Assembly: GCA_029204225.1 (NCBI GenBank)
Contig: CM055098.1
Coordinates: forward strand, 47,557,939 to 47,617,938
DNA: 60,000 nucleotides
Direction: 5' to 3'
From: Diphasiastrum complanatum
Lineage: Eukaryota > Streptophyta > Lycopodiopsida > Lycopodiales > Lycopodiaceae
The position numbers and the translations under genes are program-made. Shown piece after piece: positions 57,400 to 60,000 of this stretch (positions within the stretch are counted from its first letter, which is position 1; the number at the start of each line of letters is the position of its first letter). Below the pieces are notes generated by a model. It saw nothing but the letters and a program-made list of their open reading frames with translations. It did not search any database and was not told the origin of the DNA.

Positions 57400-60000
57400 C
57401 TAATTGTCATTGGAAATTGTGACATTGAACGAGAATGACACTTGGTTCACATTTGTATTGTAAAGAGCCTTATTCCCAAGAGTTGGAACTCTCAGATGGT
57501 AGGAATTCGGGATTGATAGTACCAACCAGATGGGTTGTTTTATGTGAAGGTAAAACCATGTACAGATTCTTGTTAAATCACAATTGATCCATTAGGAACA
57601 AATATAGGGGTACTCCAGTACTTGGTGGAATAGATACGTGCATATTTGGTAGAGGAAATCCAGATGGAGGTTTTAAGATCTCTGGATTATCGAATAATGC
57701 GGTTAAAGATCGGATCCTATATTTGGATATAGGATGGTTTGATAATCTTTTTTATTCTCTGTTGAGCAGGTCATAAAGCAAAGAACTTTATTGGAGAGAA
57801 AACTGATGGGACGTCCGTGATTTCAAAGGAGAATTCTTGTGTGAGAATGATCTGTAGACCAATGATTAGTATTTACATCATTAGTAATGCTAACAATTGA
57901 AACCATTGGTTAAACATGTTTAGGGTATTTTGAGAGGTTATGAGATATAGATCCGGATCCCTCAATGGTATCTCATAAATTCGAAATCAGAAACCCTTAA
58001 AAGCTATTTCTATTTTAATTTAAACCTCTACTTCCAATGTAAAACTACGTTCTGAAGGACTGTTAAAGTTATATGAATTTATGCTTCCATTTCAGTTTTG
58101 TGAATATAGCTTAGAATCAATTGATGTTTTCAACTGATTAAGTGGAATTTAGACTTCCTGAGCCAAATGTTTATCTCTATTTGATAGTTGATTATTGAGA
58201 GTAATGTTTCTATCACTTGGGATAAGATATTTTATGATTTTGAGGAAAAAGTCCGGTTTGTAATAGTATCGGATACTCATTACTGACTTTTTCGAATCTT
58301 CGGTATCTTATCCATTGTCTCTTGGGAACTTCTTAATCGAAATTATGGAATTTCTTTTAAAAGGGGGAGAAGAAAATGATAGGAATAAGACTTTCATGGG
58401 ATCAACCAGTTGCATAGATTTCTTTTGTGGAATCCAGTATGTGTGCAATGCTGGAACTATCCAGTGGGAATAGAGGAAATCTCTAGTGATTGTTTTGAAT
58501 AATCTGGAACTAGAGGAGTTTTGGGGGTTTTGAGCTGTTAGATATTCATGGTTATGGATAGTGGTGGTAAAGATTAATTTAAGATTCCGCTGATTGGATC
58601 AGATGGAATAAAGTTTTAATCTTAACCTTATGTCCAAAGATGTCTGTATGAATCAACCTAATCTTGGTTTGTACACTAAGGTCTTGTTGGTAAAAGTAGG
58701 ATGGTTGGAAAACTTGTGATGTGGAATTATTCACTTCAGAGATTTCCCAGATATGTTATTTACTCATGAGAAATAGAGTTCTTTAGTAGCTGAGTTACAA
58801 GATTCTCAGTGATATATGTGAGTAACATATGCGGATTTTGGAGGAATCTGCCAGATAATGACATGTGTTTATGTATTGGGTCATAGTAAGATTATTCTCA
58901 TATGTGCATGACTAATCTTGTTTGGATCTAATATGTATTCCTGGTTACTAAGGTTATCTGGTGCACTTAACCTAGTCATTGAACATAGACATATGATCAA
59001 GTATTGTTGAAACAGATACTTGCAGAGTTAACAGATCTGTTTTGATAGATCTATAGGTTAACTTAAAAATGATTTGGATAAAGATCTAAATGTGGTGTTA
59101 TACTAGTATAATTGAATTCTTCACCTAGACATTTAACATTTCAAATCATGGGCAATTAACTTGAGTAATTGATTTACTCCTATGAAAGTTGATTGTTAAA
59201 ACGGACAATGTGAAAGGGATTCACCGGAATTTGTTTGTTTTGTGTGTATTGCTTGTAAGACACATAATTTGTGAGTCATTTGGATTCATCTAGGAAAATT
59301 GTATGCATAGGATATACGGAGTTCTTGGGTGTGTATTTCTCAGTGGGGAAATAACTCAATTCATTAGTGATTGTATCCTGGAGCACTCAATTGGATACCG
59401 GATCCTAATGGTTCCAAGAATGGTTAACTAAATTTTTGGAATTCAGCAAAACTTTGTAATCTCTAGATGTTGATCTAGGTGATTGTATAAAGTTTATGTT
59501 GTTAAAGATGAATGTTGTAATGGTCTTTAATTACTTGGTTGATTGTAGAATTTGGAACTCATAATTTGGTTAAGAATCAGATTGGAAGAATATTCTTGGA
59601 ATCTAGTGATTTCCCTTGTGGAAAAGATTTTAGAATGATACTTATATTTCCTGAGTTGTATGTTGTTCATATACTCCAGTATTATTTTTAATGATTAAGT
59701 ATGGTTTTGGAATCCTATAAATTATGATTGATGAATCATAAGATTCTAAATGTTTATGATGGATGGATCACAAATTGATACTTAGAGATCATTAAAAGAT
59801 TATAAGGAAATGTGAGGATTCTTAAGTTAATGAGTAATTCTTGATCAATTGGGAGAGTCAAGGATTTAGATCTGTTATTTGAACTCTAAATTTCTATACT
59901 CCAACACATACTTGAGACTGTGCGGATCTCACAGGCATTTTCATTAAGTAATTGGTTACTTATGAGGAAATTGCTTTCTTTACAGATTGTGCAAAGTTCA
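57400..60000 (+). repeat. Non-coding repeat, inverted copy of the 24.1-25.0 and 28.5-28.9 kb sequence
   Basis: 58500-58980 matches the reverse complement of 28454-28970, and 59000-60000 that of about 24060-25008. It lacks copia element C, so it shows the uninterrupted arrangement around TTAACCTAGTC (about 58967-58977). No protein motif recognised; the first kilobase (57400-58500) has no match seen here. It runs off the window. Confidence 0.72.

Overview
The window is nuclear DNA of a land plant. Two conserved eukaryotic genes are split by GT-AG introns, one intron being about 8.7 kb, and the rest is dense with decayed LTR retrotransposons (Ty1/copia and Ty3/gypsy), hAT-type DNA transposon remnants, a LINE remnant and CT microsatellites. 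The METTL5 protein looks most like the plant form. Long introns and a copia-rich background fit a large-genome plant such as a fern, lycophyte or conifer, but the species cannot be settled from the sequence.

Layout. 1-3.75 kb: a METTL5-type 18S rRNA N6-adenosine methyltransferase gene, plus strand, eight confident exons and a tentative first exon. 3.75-8.4 kb: intergenic DNA, an array of AGTGTCG motifs, and two oppositely oriented retroelement scraps (gypsy integrase tail on minus, gag zinc-knuckle piece on plus). 8.4-22.4 kb: nested retroelements. A minus-strand non-autonomous copia (A) lies beside the remains of another (B). B's LTR was hit by a plus-strand copia that now reads LTR-internal-LTR-internal-LTR (10947-19901), flanked by one 5-bp target duplication TCTTG. 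B's far LTR edge abuts a decayed gypsy integrase and its probable 3' LTR. 22.4-29.5 kb: a non-coding repeat that reappears inverted at 57.4-60 kb, split by minus-strand copia C (25009-28453), then a copia integrase fragment. 29.9-35.1 kb: a plus-strand copia (E) with target duplication AAGAT and a deleted 3' end.

36.8-52.1 kb and probably beyond the right edge: a minus-strand DHH1/DDX6-type DEAD-box RNA helicase (plant RH6/RH8/RH12 group), six exons from motif Ia to the stop codon. The exons for its N-terminus and Walker A were not found and are probably past position 60000. Its introns hold a copia (D), a decayed hAT transposase, a 764-bp non-autonomous hAT-like element with 8-bp target duplications and palindromic ends, and apparently one end of a second copy of that element. 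The last exon and 3' region are tandemly duplicated (483-bp unit), next to a tRNA-like SINE candidate. 56.4-60 kb: a GC-rich hairpin repeat, a CT microsatellite, a LINE reverse-transcriptase tail, and the inverted copy of the 22.9-28.9 kb repeat.

The two host genes act in rRNA modification and in mRNA decay/translational repression; nothing here links them functionally. The main interest is in the mobile elements: the tandem copia, the palindromic hAT-like family, and the perfect CACACGTGTG palindrome carried by several copia lineages.
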